DNA from: Ephemerocybe angulata
Lineage: Eukaryota; Basidiomycota; Agaricomycetes; Agaricales; Psathyrellaceae
Assembly (NCBI GenBank): GCA_013368325.1
Contig: JAACJK010000001.1
Span: 3,224,001-3,288,000 of the forward strand
Direction: 5' to 3'
DNA: 64,000 nucleotides
Every line of letters begins with the position of its first letter. Position 1 is the stretch's first letter. Below, piece by piece: positions 33,074-43,510 of this stretch. The notes under the pieces were generated by a model. That model saw only the letters and a list, made by a program, of their open reading frames with translations. It searched no databases and was not told the DNA's origin. The position numbers and the translations under genes are program-made.

Positions 33074-36000
33074 ATGTTGAATTTCCAGCAACAACAACAA
33101 ATCTATCATCAACCTTCATCTTCGAACACTAAGACGAACGTCACTGGGTTCTATACCGCCGGCTCCTCCTCAACCCCTGGATATAATGTCTCAGGATCCT
33201 ATGCGGCGTACAATGGCAATACGTACCGGAACGTTGGGTCGACTTCGACGCAGGCACCCCACCAGAGCATAACACCCCAATCTCTATACCAGTCCCAGGT
33301 TCAGTTCCAGTCCCAAGCTCAAGGAACGTCGATTCCAACACCTGCCCCGCCGACTTTCCGCGCTCCCGCCCACAAAAACAGCCACCACCTCCACAGCATC
33401 CCACCTCGCGAAAAGAGCACAAGAACGCTAATTGTCGACCATATGCTTTGGGTGCACGGTGAGTGTAGCGCTCGTCTATACTGGTTCGGGTAGCTGATCA
33501 ATCCATATCTAATCATTGGTGTTCCGAATCAATCCATCCATGGCACGGAAACGCCAGGCCGCACACGATTGGCACAGGCGCGCGCTGAGCTGGGTATGAC
33601 CGACCGTACGGGAGGACCATCGACAACAAATTACGCACATCGCACAAGACCGGAGAACTTCGAAGAGGATGAAGAGGTCGAGAGTGATGGGGAGGACGTG
33701 AACGTGCTGTTAGACTCCCCGTCGCCACCGGAGATCAAGACTCAGGACCTCGCACTGGCGCGTACACTTCGCCTTCGTGCCGAGGGCCTTGAAAAGGTCG
33801 TTACTTCGATGCTGGGTCAGCCGCCGCCTTCGCCTTTTCCCCATCCTGTGCCGACCCATGGCCATTCGTTCCACCCGCATCCCAACTCGGCCTCGGCAGC
33901 ATCGCACCCGTCGTCCTCAACTACATCTTCTGTTCACCACCCCCCTTCGACATCCGCTCCGAGCCACGACCATCAACCGCAGTCAGGAGACCAGTCTGGC
34001 GAGGAACATCGGTCGAATACAAGCAGGACACGAACTGGCCGGCATCCTCACATCCTACCAAATGGCGTCCGTCTTCGTCTCGCGCTCGGCACGATTGTCA
34101 ACGATTTCTTTGCTCGAGAGGACCCATCGGCCTCTGCTCTTGGTGCCTCAGGCGCACAGGCGAAGGGAAAAGGAGTCGCAGAGGGTGTGCAACCTTTAAT
34201 GCGCATCTCGGGAGCCGCACGGTTTCTTTCCATGGCGGAGGACGAGGAGGAGGAAAGTGAAGATGAGACAGGGGAAGAACCGGACCTTACATATCCTCCC
34301 GAACCTCCGCAATCCATGGCGTCAATATATGACGACAGCACCTATGGTTTTGGTTCATCCTCAGGATTTGCGCCTTCGTCGTTCTACCAAGGCCATCAGC
34401 AGATTCAAAGAGAGAACAAGCCCGTTGGACTGTCTCCCTTTGCTGCCCCAGGGTTCCACGACTACCAGAATTACTCGACGACGTCAGGGACCACCTCATT
34501 AGCAAGGGGTTCTTTAGCGGCTCCGGCGAATATATCGAGCTCATCCGCAACGAGACCCCAGCGAAAGCGGAGAAGAAAGATTCCGAAACCTTCTACTCGC
34601 GTATTGGAGTTGTATGGCGCCGGCGTGGGTGAATCGTTGGACGAGGTTGGACGACGGTGTGCCAGGCACTTAACTGTCGCATGTGGAGTCTGTGTCGATG
34701 CTGCACCAGGTTCACGCTCGGGCTTCAATCCGAAGTCCAAATCAAGCTCGAGCAAATCTAAGAGTGGCTTTGGAAGCATAAATGTCGGCGTGAGTGTTGG
34801 GGCGGGAGTAGGGATGGTCGGCGCTATGAACAGTGCTAGGGCGACTGCAGATGCGGGTGGAATCACTGGGTGGAAGGACGGGGTTGGGGTTGGAGCTGGA
34901 CTTCGAGGGCTAGAACCTGGCGAGAGCGTCTTGAGGAGGGGCGGGTCGTCGTCTTCAGCGGCATCCCCAACTAAGCTTTCCAAGGATGAGGACAAGAAAG
35001 CGAAGGACGGTTCGATCAAGAGAAAACCGAGAGAAGGAAGTACAAAGCTGGTGAAGCTCATACCGAGGTTCATCAAACTGAGTGCGCTCGTTGCTGGTGA
35101 GCTAGGGAGGGAAGTTAGAGGGGAGGAGGTAGAGGCCCCGCCAGCGACATCGGCGATTCCCGGTTCTGGTACGCTCACACCAAATCCCGGGCTTCCGTCC
35201 TCTGGCGACGGTGTGGGTGACTCTTTAGGAGAGGGTTTAGGTGCGGACGAGGAAAGTGAAGCTGAGAGTGAAAGTGGGAGCAGTAGCAGCGGCAGTAGCA
35301 GCAGCGCCAGCAGTGACCGCCGCAGTTCTAGTCGAGGAGAGGGGAAGGGAGGGAGTCTTACACCCACACCTTCGAAGGCAAAAGGCAAGGAGAGGGAATG
35401 GACACCTAAAGGGGATGCCAGGATCGTACATGCGGGCGCTGCGACTACGGGCTCCTCATACCCACCAGCCTCCTCTATACCACAGGTTCAACCTCCTTCT
35501 AGTCTCAAGCCACCATCTCAGCCTACCTCGCACTCGCACTTACAGCATGACCAGAGCCATTCTCACTCTCACCACTCCCACCACCACCACCACCACCATC
35601 ATCATCACCTTCACCACCACCGCCACGGCAAACGCGCTCACCAAAAAATGTATCATAATGCTTTACAACCGACTAGAGAGTGGTATTTACTCCTAGCAGG
35701 GCTGCTGACAAGGGCAGTGTTGGAGGGATACCTTTCTGGCGGTTGGAAGGGGATCGAAGGTGTCCTTGCCGTTCTAGGTGTTGGGGTTAGTTGCGAGCGC
35801 CGCCGTGGGCGTTTGGTATCAGCATCGGGAGTAAGCTCGAGGTCTGCATCCAAGGGGCCCGCAGACGTGAAGCAAGAAGAGAAGGATAGTTTCCATTTAG
35901 GCCGAGACGAAGAGGATGAAGATGACGCGCTGTTCGAGGAAGTCGAACCGGACGAGTACCCTACGCTTCGAGAAGCCGTCAAGGTTCTCTTCCCCAGCTT

Positions 36001-36744
36001 ACGGGGACGCAGCAAGGAGAGAGAGCACGGAAGTGGGGCCACGAGCGGGGTGCAAACCCCTCTCTTCGAGGAGAGGCATCACGAGGCGGATCCTCTGAAA
36101 GGAAAGGAGAATTTGAAGGGGGACGCTGAGAAGGAGTACGAAGACGAGATGAAAGAGCGACTGGCGCTGTTCCTTGACATCCCCTCGACTACGACATCGC
36201 TCTCTGCACATCTTGAAGAGCTCGCGAAGAGGTTTCCGGCCGAACCTGTCGAGCGAGCTGCCATAAGATTCTGCGAGGCAATTGCTAAGTGGAGGGGGAA
36301 GCCAGAGCTGGAAATGGTGAGTAGATTTGCGTCTTCTGACCCGAACTTCTGTGTGTTGATGATCGCCCGTAGTACAATAAGAAGAAACCCGATTCGTTCA
36401 CCTCAAGCGCCGGCCAAGGATCGTTTACCATTGGGCACACTTCAAGCTCAAGCATTGGAATGGGGATGGGGATGAGCTTTGGGAGTGCGATGGCGGGCAT
36501 GGGTATGATGTCGCCAGGTGGTTCCGGGATGGAGAGTTTCGTGCATTCGAACCCTACGAGTCCAGTTGTGGCGTCTAAGGCGAAGGAAAAAGGGAAGCGG
36601 AAGACGGGGATTGGGGCCTACTTCTCCGCTGGTCCTGTTGATGATAGTCAAAGCGGAAGTGGGGGAGGTCTGCTTGGGAAGCGAGAGAGAGAGGAGGACC
36701 TTGCTTCAGCTCTGGGGGGTGTTGGGAAGAAGGCGAGAGTTTGA
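33074..36744 (+). CDS. Large low-complexity protein, conserved-type, function unknown
   Basis: Three exons (33074-33458, 33558-36316, 36373-36744). I place the start at MLNFQQQQQIYHQ. An in-frame ATG at 32960 would add an unconvincing hydrophobic stretch. Structured islands sit in low-complexity sequence: STRTLIVDHMLWVHGRTRLA spanning the first intron, then ARAELGMTDRTGG, DLALARTLRLRAEGLEKVVTS, LPNGVRLRLALGTIVNDFFA, LIPRFIKLSALVAGELGREV and REWYLLLAGLLTRAVLEGYLSGGWKG. These helical blocks look conserved, but I cannot name the family. Between them are Ser, Gly, Glu and Pro tracts and a His-rich run (about 35570-35630, ten or more consecutive His codons CAC/CAT). The C-terminus is Gly/Met-rich and ends KREREEDLASALGGVGKKAR, with basic clusters that might direct it to the nucleus. 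Confidence 0.75.
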
Positions 36745-37941
36745 TTGGTTCGCCTCCCGTTATGTTGCTGCCCCAGTTTTCATCTGGTCTTTGCATGTAG
36801 CACTGTTGGTCTCATCTGACCCGTTAATTCCCGACCACTGACCGAGTTAATTTGCGTGTCCACGGACTCACATATCTCCACCCATCTCATCTCATTTATT
36901 TAGCTTATTTTGTTTTACCTTGTATCTATAGTGCTGGGGAACTGTGTTGCTATCAGGCTCAGTTGTTGGTTGGGAAGATCTATTGAGGATTATCCTAGAG
37001 TTATCGGATTCTTTGTGTATAGGGATGTATATTGTTATTTTCACTTTGGATAACCATCTCCACTCTTTGCATCCACGGTCTCTGAGAGAAAAAGACAGGC
37101 ATGCTTGGGAATCGAACTCGAGGCTAGGAAGTTCGGTGAAAGAACGGCATCAGGTTCGATTCGCTCCTGAATCCCAGCAGCCAAACTTGCTTTCAACTCC
37201 CATCTCGTCGCTCGCAATCTCTATTTTCTGAAGTACTCGATGAAACCCGAACCTTTGAGAAAGACGTTGGATGTGCATTGTGAAGGAGTCCTTATGGACT
37301 CCAGGATCCTTCGGTGTTAAGTTGGTGCGATATAGGGTTTGACTGTCGATAGGCAGGTTTTGTTACATGGACACTAATTGACGATAAAGGTTACAGGTAA
37401 AGATGGTTGGCAGAATACCTCCGTCCTTCTCACATGCAAAAGGAAAGGGCTCCAAGTCTCGAACCCTGTTGGGTGCAGCGAACTGACATTAAGCGCCGGC
37501 ATGGCAGCTCGGTGCCTACTTATCGACGCTCCGACCTGTCGCATGGCTGGTAACTGTCTAATGAATCGCCTTCTATATGTCTTGCATGACTCCTCTTTCC
37601 CTGGAAACGAGGGGCCCCATTCATTTGGCTTAAATTTGGACGACCGGGACTTGGTGGTGTCGGTGACATGGTGCATGGGTGGATGGAAGGGGGAGGAAGC
37701 TGCGCTCCGTATCTTTGTGCGCTGCCAGGTACACTCTCCTCATCTTCTCCCGTCATCCTGCTCAGTTTTATAGCGTTGTTATCTCTGAATAGCTTCCTCC
37801 GATATTTTCTGAGTGTTTCTCGTTCGCTACCTCACTATCAGTCATTTCTTTCCTTGCCTTGACCTGCACTGCTCTTCCTACTATCAGGAGAGCAAAGCGC
37901 CCCGTCCCAACCTCTTCTCACCTCATTCTGGGGCTATCGAC
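36745..37941. other. Intergenic stretch
   Basis: Contains the 3' flank of the large low-complexity gene and the leader of the membrane-protein gene. Short overlapping frames exist on both strands, none with coding character. I see nothing else. Confidence 0.45.
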
Positions 37942-39432
37942 ATGCCTCTATTCCTCTTCCATCTTCGAAAAATCATTTTCTGTGAGTGTAGAAGTTCTCC
38001 TTAGAAACGCGGAGCACTGACGGTCCTCATAGGTACGTGCTGTCTAGGGGCGCTCGGGGGGATAGTTATATGCGGTCATTGGGAGTCCCTGCGGTCGAAG
38101 ACGTATTCAAGGCCAGGCTCGAGTTTACCCTCTCGGATTCGAGACTTCGAGATCACTACATTTGTGGTTGGTGGGCTCAGTGAACTCGTTTTGGTCGGTC
38201 TGTGAGTGTGCTGTGCTGGCTTCCTGAGATGGGACTTTTGGCTGATGATTTGGTTACGAGGCTGGGCGCCGGTGTGAAAGAGCGGTATGCAATAGTGACG
38301 AGAATAGGAGTAGAGCTTCCAGTTGTTGGTGAGTGCCATAATCTTTTGACTACGTGCGGTCTGCTTAGCCCTTTTACAAGGCGTGTTATGGGGCCTATGG
38401 CTCGTCAATTCAGCGCTCATCTACCCCTGGAGCTCGCGACTCTATCCTGGAGGATGCGGTGCTATGACTGGTGAGCAGAGAACTAGCTGTACTTCAATTA
38501 TATCGACTGAGTGGGTACTATGGACTCGCAGTTCTCGGAAAGAAACGATGCAACGAATACATCGCCCTCGGCTTGCTATCTCTCCTTAATTGGATCATGT
38601 GTGCGTCACTCGCCGGTTATCCCTTGCACCAGTTCCTCATCCTCGCTTTGGATGCCTTTTAGTGCTCCTCTACTGGGCCACGCTTCTCATGTGCGCATAC
38701 GTCGGGCATGCCCGTGGAAACCGAGTTTGGTCGAGATCGGTGAAAGAAGCCTCTTTCTTTTCCCATCTGCCGGCTGCACCCAAATCGCTTCCTCCTGGAA
38801 CGATGAAGATCGAACCTTCCCCCGCCCCAACTATTCTTGGGAAACTATCAGTGCATACTCTGCGGAAGGAGTTCTCGAAGGTTGACGAATACCTTGCGAG
38901 TGGGCCGTCAAACTCAGCTTCTTCATCTTCCCCAGCTTTCTCTCCTGTGATTCTGGCACCATCTGGCTCTAGGACGCGTACGAGCCTAAAGGAATCGGTG
39001 CTCTTTGGAGGGAGAGTAGAAACGAGAGAGGTTCCATACCTATCTTCTTCGAGGAGGCTTCCTGTCGTATTGGAACCCGAGGAACCCGTACCGAGCAGGT
39101 ATGACTGGTATACAGGGATGGTCAGTGAGCCAAGCAGCACATATATCGACAGGTTCAAGTCAGGGAGGAGGCTATCTACAATCGTTGAATCCAATTTGGA
39201 AAGAAGAGACACGTTCAAGACGTTCAAGTCGACGAAGCGACCATCGTCCTCTTCTTCGACACTAGGAAAGGGAATGCGGCCATCCTCGTCCTCTTCAACA
39301 CTGGTCAAGAAGAAGTCTGAAGGGTCTGCTAAATCGAAGAGTGGAAACCAGGATTCGAAGAGGGATTCGGAGCAGTCCTTTATTATTATGTTTCCATGTA
39401 AGTTGGTTTTATCCTTGTTCCTCAGACTTTGA
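37942..39432 (+). CDS. Four-helix MARVEL-like membrane protein with Ser-rich tail
   Basis: Six small exons (37942-37981, 38033-38201, 38261-38328, 38369-38470, 38532-38600, then 38663 on) join in frame into a protein with four hydrophobic helices: IIFCTCCLGALGGIVICG, TTFVVGGLSELVLVGL, VALLQGVLWGLWLVNSALI and LLSLLNWIMLLLYWATLLMC. The spacing, the VLWGLWL helix followed by a cysteine-containing loop, and the LNWI helix match fungal MARVEL-domain proteins of the plasma membrane or vesicles. A cytosolic tail of about 250 residues follows, rich in Ser/Lys with repeated SSSSSTL segments. The end is uncertain. Reading through gives a stop at 39430-39432, while splicing at GTAAGT (about 39400) would end the protein almost at once with TAG. 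No enzyme motif is present. Confidence 0.68.
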
Positions 39433-39742
39433 CTGACTGCTTTCAGAGGAGCTAACTCTGTGATATCTACTCTACCGCAATACGACCGGCTTGACGTGCG
39501 CCCATCACTTCAACCTTGGAAAGTCGATTCAGCCACGATCCTCTATAGCAATGGGATAATACCAACGCGTATTTGAATATTTCTTGTGAGCTTCGAGCTC
39601 ACTCTTCTACTCTACTCTCGCCCTCACCGTCTTTACCAGTGCAGAAAGAGGCTGCCCATGGGGAATCCTGTCGGTCTGGCTGAACATGGTTTCGATTTTC
39701 CCTTTCTACCGCCATTACTACTACTTAATCCTTGTTAAACAC
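39433..39742. other. Intergenic stretch upstream of initiator tRNA
   Basis: Contains the 3' flank of the membrane-protein gene and the 5' flank of the tRNA. Nothing else is seen. Confidence 0.5.
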
Positions 39743-39830
39743 AGCAGCATGGCGCAGTGGTAGCGCGCGGGGCTCATAGCGTAACACGCGTGTCACTCCG
39801 AGGTCACTCGATCGAAACGAGTTGCTGCTA
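39743..39830 (+). tRNA. Initiator tRNA-Met (CAT) with 16-nt intron
   Basis: The gene starts AGCAGCATGGCGCAGTGGTA and ends GAGTTGCTGCTA. Eukaryotic initiator marks are visible. The acceptor stem starts with A1-T72, and the T-loop reads ATCGAAA instead of TTCGA. The acceptor stem AGCAGCA/TGCTGCT is fully paired. The anticodon stem CGGGG/CTCCG carries the loop CTCATAA, interrupted after A37 by 16 extra bases (GCGTAACACGCGTGTC), the canonical intron position. Removing them leaves 72 nt. It decodes start codons in the cytosol. Confidence 0.93.
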
Positions 39831-40018
39831 TTCCATTTTATCGGTTTCGACCCCCAATAAGGACCGGGGCATGATGTTTCGAGAACTCCTCGAAATCCTT
39901 ATTTTTCTGCCTACGATCTCAAATTTTGCTTCTTCCCGCTTAAAGCACTCGAATATATGAGCCATCATAATTCCATAATTTCGAAGTCAATCTACCATAT
40001 GTTTTACACTACATAACT

Positions 40019-42366
40019 TTAGGCGCCAAAGTCCCAGAACACGACTTTCCCGTCCTTTCCACCGGAAACGATTCCATTTTCACTCACCGCAATGCAGCTT
40101 ATCGCATGTCCACCTCCAATCGTCGAGACACATTCCCCTGACACACCGTCCCATATTTTCAGCGTTCCGTCCAAAGAAGCGCTCACTACCCGCCCACTCT
40201 GCCCCTCTGTCCCTACAGATACAACACCCTGGGTGTGACCAAGAAGCACGTGGATGCACAGCCCCGTGCTCAGGTCGAAGATCCGGAGGGAGTTGTCCAT
40301 GCTCGATGAAATCAACCTCGTCCCTCCATCAGGTTGCCCATATACCGATAGGCTGGTAACGGGCGCTAAATGGCCTTGGAATGTCCTCAAGCACGTTTTT
40401 GATCCCAAGTGCCAAAGATCAATCGTGCAGTCTGCCATGGATGAAGAGAGTAGGTAACGCTTTTCGTGCTCTGGTGGCTCTCGAGATGACTCCACGGCGC
40501 TGGTTGACTTCCACAGAGCCACAGCGGTCACCGATTTAGACCCGCGGCGAAAGTTGTTCGCGCCAGATAGCGTGCCGACGCATCCTCGCTTCACGTCCCA
40601 CACCCGGATCACGCCATCGGTCGTCCCGCTTACCAACACAGTGTCGTCAAAAGCCAAACAGACCACCCCTTCACTTTCTCCAGCGAATTTTCCTCCTCCT
40701 CCTCCAACATCTTCCACCCTCAATGTTCGTACACACCTCCCGGTCCTCCGATCCCAAATCTTCATACTCCCGTCGAGGCTGCCCGTAATGAGTTTTACGG
40801 TGTCGAATTGAAGCGCACGGACGGCGCCGGTGTGGCCAGAGAAATGTGCATCCTTCTTGTCGACAGTCGATACTGACCCCTCCGGTGGGCGTAGCCTGAA
40901 GACACGAACACCCCCATCCTCTCGGCCGCAAATCACAACACCTTCCTCCCAGTCAGCTTGCATGCACACAATGGCACTCGTTGAATGAAGCCCGCCATCT
41001 CCGCCGACAGAACCGCGAGAGCCATCGTTCAAAACATGCACTGATGCAGGCTTCCCCAAGTCCCAATTGCGTCTCGCGTACAAACAGGACTGAAAGGAAG
41101 CTTTCCAGTATGACTCGCCTGATGAGGGGCTGATCCGAGACTGGGACGCGAGTCGATTTCCGCTGCCTTCACCCCGAAAAAACATCTCGTTCTTCCCTTT
41201 CTCTCCTTCCCCCGCCTTCATATCTTCCTCTGGGTCGCATCGAAAAAACTGGTCCTTGGAAATGCTGGTGATGTTTCTTTCCTCGAGCGCACGAGGTCTG
41301 GCAGCTGGGGTAGCGCCGGTGGGCGAGGTCGAACCGAACTTTCGCTGGTAGACCGCCTTCCAGAGTGTATCTTCCTCCGAGGCCACTTTCCACGCTTTTG
41401 AAACCTGTGCCGCGACGCAGAGCTCGGAAGCAGTGAGATGAGAGAAGATACGGGTGATGAGCTCTGGGGGTAGGATATGGAGAGGATCTGTACGTGCTGG
41501 GGATGGAAACGCATATGTTGCAATGCGGGAGAAATGACCACCATTCACGACAATGCTTCTCTGAGGAGAAGACTGGGCTGCTGATGATTTGGAGGTGCCA
41601 CATGTCATAGGCTTGCCACCCGCGCTTGGGGAAATTGGTAGTGGCGACTCGACGCTGAGCCCAAGGCTATCCCGGACGAGGGCAAGCTGTGAGTAGCAGC
41701 TTGTGTTGAGAATGCCTTGGAGTATCAGTGTTCGGGTTGAGTGGGAGGCATTCGCAAATATATCGAATGTCGTATCAAGGTCAAGGTGTCGCTGTGCTTG
41801 GGTCTGTCCGAGTGATGGAGAAGGTGACGGGGAAATCGACGAAAGAGCCTATTGCGAGGAATACAGTCAAAAATTAGCTGAAGTCATTCAATAGACACTG
41901 AGAATTTAAGACGTGCCTCTTTGAGATTTAGTCGTCCCCCAGCTACCTGGTGAATGGAACCATCGTAGCTAGAAGCTGCAGGTCCAGGTCCCCGCTCATC
42001 TATTTCAGACCGCATGTAGTCTGCCTGTAAGCGCTGGTGCCTAACGCAAATGGTTTGCATGCCATCACGGCTCGATGGCGTGCTTGGGACCCCGGAGGCG
42101 GGAGATGAGGGAGTCAAGGTCTGACCATCACCATTTCTAAATCCAAAATTCGAAGTAAAAGCTTCGATATTGCATGTCTGCCACTGGCCAGGCCTTCTCG
42201 ATTCGAGTCCACCAGTATGCGCACCGTCGACCCTCCGACCGTCTTCTGGGCCTGTTGTTGGCTTGAAGGGTACTTCAGAAGACATCTCCAACAACTGCTT
42301 GGCTTGAGAGGAGCTTCCAATACAGGAGCTGCGAGGCAGAAAAGGACTCTTCGCTGGAGCGGACAT
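40019..42366 (-). CDS. F-box / WD40-repeat protein (SCF ubiquitin ligase adaptor)
   Basis: Two exons: 42366-41899 (MSAPAKSPFLPRSS..) and 41848-40019, with a 50-nt intron in phase 0 and stop TAA. The N-terminal region of about 270 residues is Ser/Pro-rich. The F-box follows: HILPPELITRIFSHLTASEL then VSKAWKVASEEDTLWKAVYQ, the surface that binds Skp1. C-terminal WD repeats form a likely seven-bladed propeller. Clear blades include FSGHTGAVRALQF..GSMKIWDR, VCLAFDDTVLVSGTTDGVIRVWD, TCLRTFQGHLAPVTSL..NSLRIFD, VLLGHTQGVVSV..GTLKIWD and ISCIAVSENGIVSGGKDGKVVFWD. The architecture is that of Cdc4/Met30-type substrate receptors, which recruit proteins for ubiquitination. Which one it corresponds to cannot be decided by eye. 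Confidence 0.88.
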
Positions 42367-43510
42367 GGTGAGAGACCGCGGTGAGGCTTGGGGTTCGTTC
42401 GCAATCACGACCCTCCCTATAAGTATCTTGTTCAGGTCCCTGAAAGACAGCCCATGAAGTGTCATCATCATGTCACGACATTGATTCTATTTGTATTCAA
42501 ACCAGCGTGGCGAGTAGGGTGGCGTAGAATTTTATGGAAGGAAACCGGCGACCTGGCACGCCGCTACGATGGAGAAAACGCTCTTCCTCTGAGACTTGGC
42601 ATGCTTCTCTGAGCCATAGATAAATGGAACCACTGGATGCTTATCTGGCGCTTTAGGGAAAATAATTTCGTGCCTGGGAGGCTGCGCGAGTGGCAAGGAG
42701 AACGGGGATGAGTGTCTCCAGTTGCCTATCGATCAATTAAAGGAGGCACACACCAAATTTGTGAAGAGCAGCGAGCTTTGAGGTTGTCACTGATGTATCA
42801 TGTGAACATTGTGAAGAGGAAAGTGTTTCCCAAACCGTTCGAATGAGATACATAGGGGTCTCCATGCTGGCCGACTGCCGCACACTAAGAATACCGAGAG
42901 TCAGGCGAGAAGAGTCCCCACGCATCCCAGTGACCCTGTCCTGGAGGATACAACCGCAAAATCACAACGCCAATTTCAATCGGAAACGACGGTGCGGCTC
43001 AAAGTAGCCCTCGCTTAACCCTTCCCGCGAACCATTAGAGGGCCTTCTTAAAACGGCTGTCCAGTGTCGGCTACCTTCTCGCCACAAGGCTGTGAAGCGG
43101 AAGATTTACTTCAGAGTTATCAAGATTTCAAGTTGGTGGATGGTAGCAGTCGCACGAATACTAAATCCATTCCAAAGAAATGACAATCCTATTTCCACAT
43201 GGCAGAGGCAATGGCAGAGGCAACAAGAACTGCTGAACAATGAAGTCGATAATGGGCGATAAGCGCCCAGCCGGCAAGGTAGGCGCTGAAGGTTCACCAC
43301 GTGGGTTTACTAGTGGGCATCGATCGACGCAAGAGGTTATCAATTATCTTCCCCCTGTCTCCCACCCCTTCTCAACGACCATAAGCTATGTTCTCTATGT
43401 TTCGGATTTGTTTGTTGGCCACGACGGAGGTCAAAATTAGACTCTCCGTTTAAACCTATCATCTTGACGTAATCAAGGAAGCGCAGCCTTTCTCGAAGTA
43501 ACCATACACC
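42367..43510. other. Divergent intergenic region
   Basis: Lies between two divergently transcribed F-box genes. It contains the motif ATAAGCGCCC at 43259 and an E-box CACGTG near 43299. No gene is supported. Confidence 0.45.
43259..43268. promoter_or_regulatory. Copy of recurrent motif ATAAGCGCCC upstream of the F-box gene
   Basis: The exact 10-mer lies about 240 bp before the ATG at 43511. It is the reverse complement of the copies at 14361, 14410 and 27777. Function is inferred only. Confidence 0.35.

Noticed and set aside
34471..35388. A 305-codon minus-strand open frame
   Set aside because: It is the antisense shadow of the low-complexity coding exon on the plus strand. Its Ser/Leu/Pro repeats are the complement of Gly/Glu/Ser codons.
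37095..37185. tRNA-like T-arms (TTCGATT, GGGAATCGAACTCGAG) suggesting a tRNA gene
   Set aside because: No D-arm, anticodon arm or acceptor stem can be folded around them. The apparent stems do not have tRNA geometry.
38670..39308. A 212-codon minus-strand open frame
   Set aside because: It is antisense to the Ser-rich tail of the MARVEL-like gene and has no independent support.
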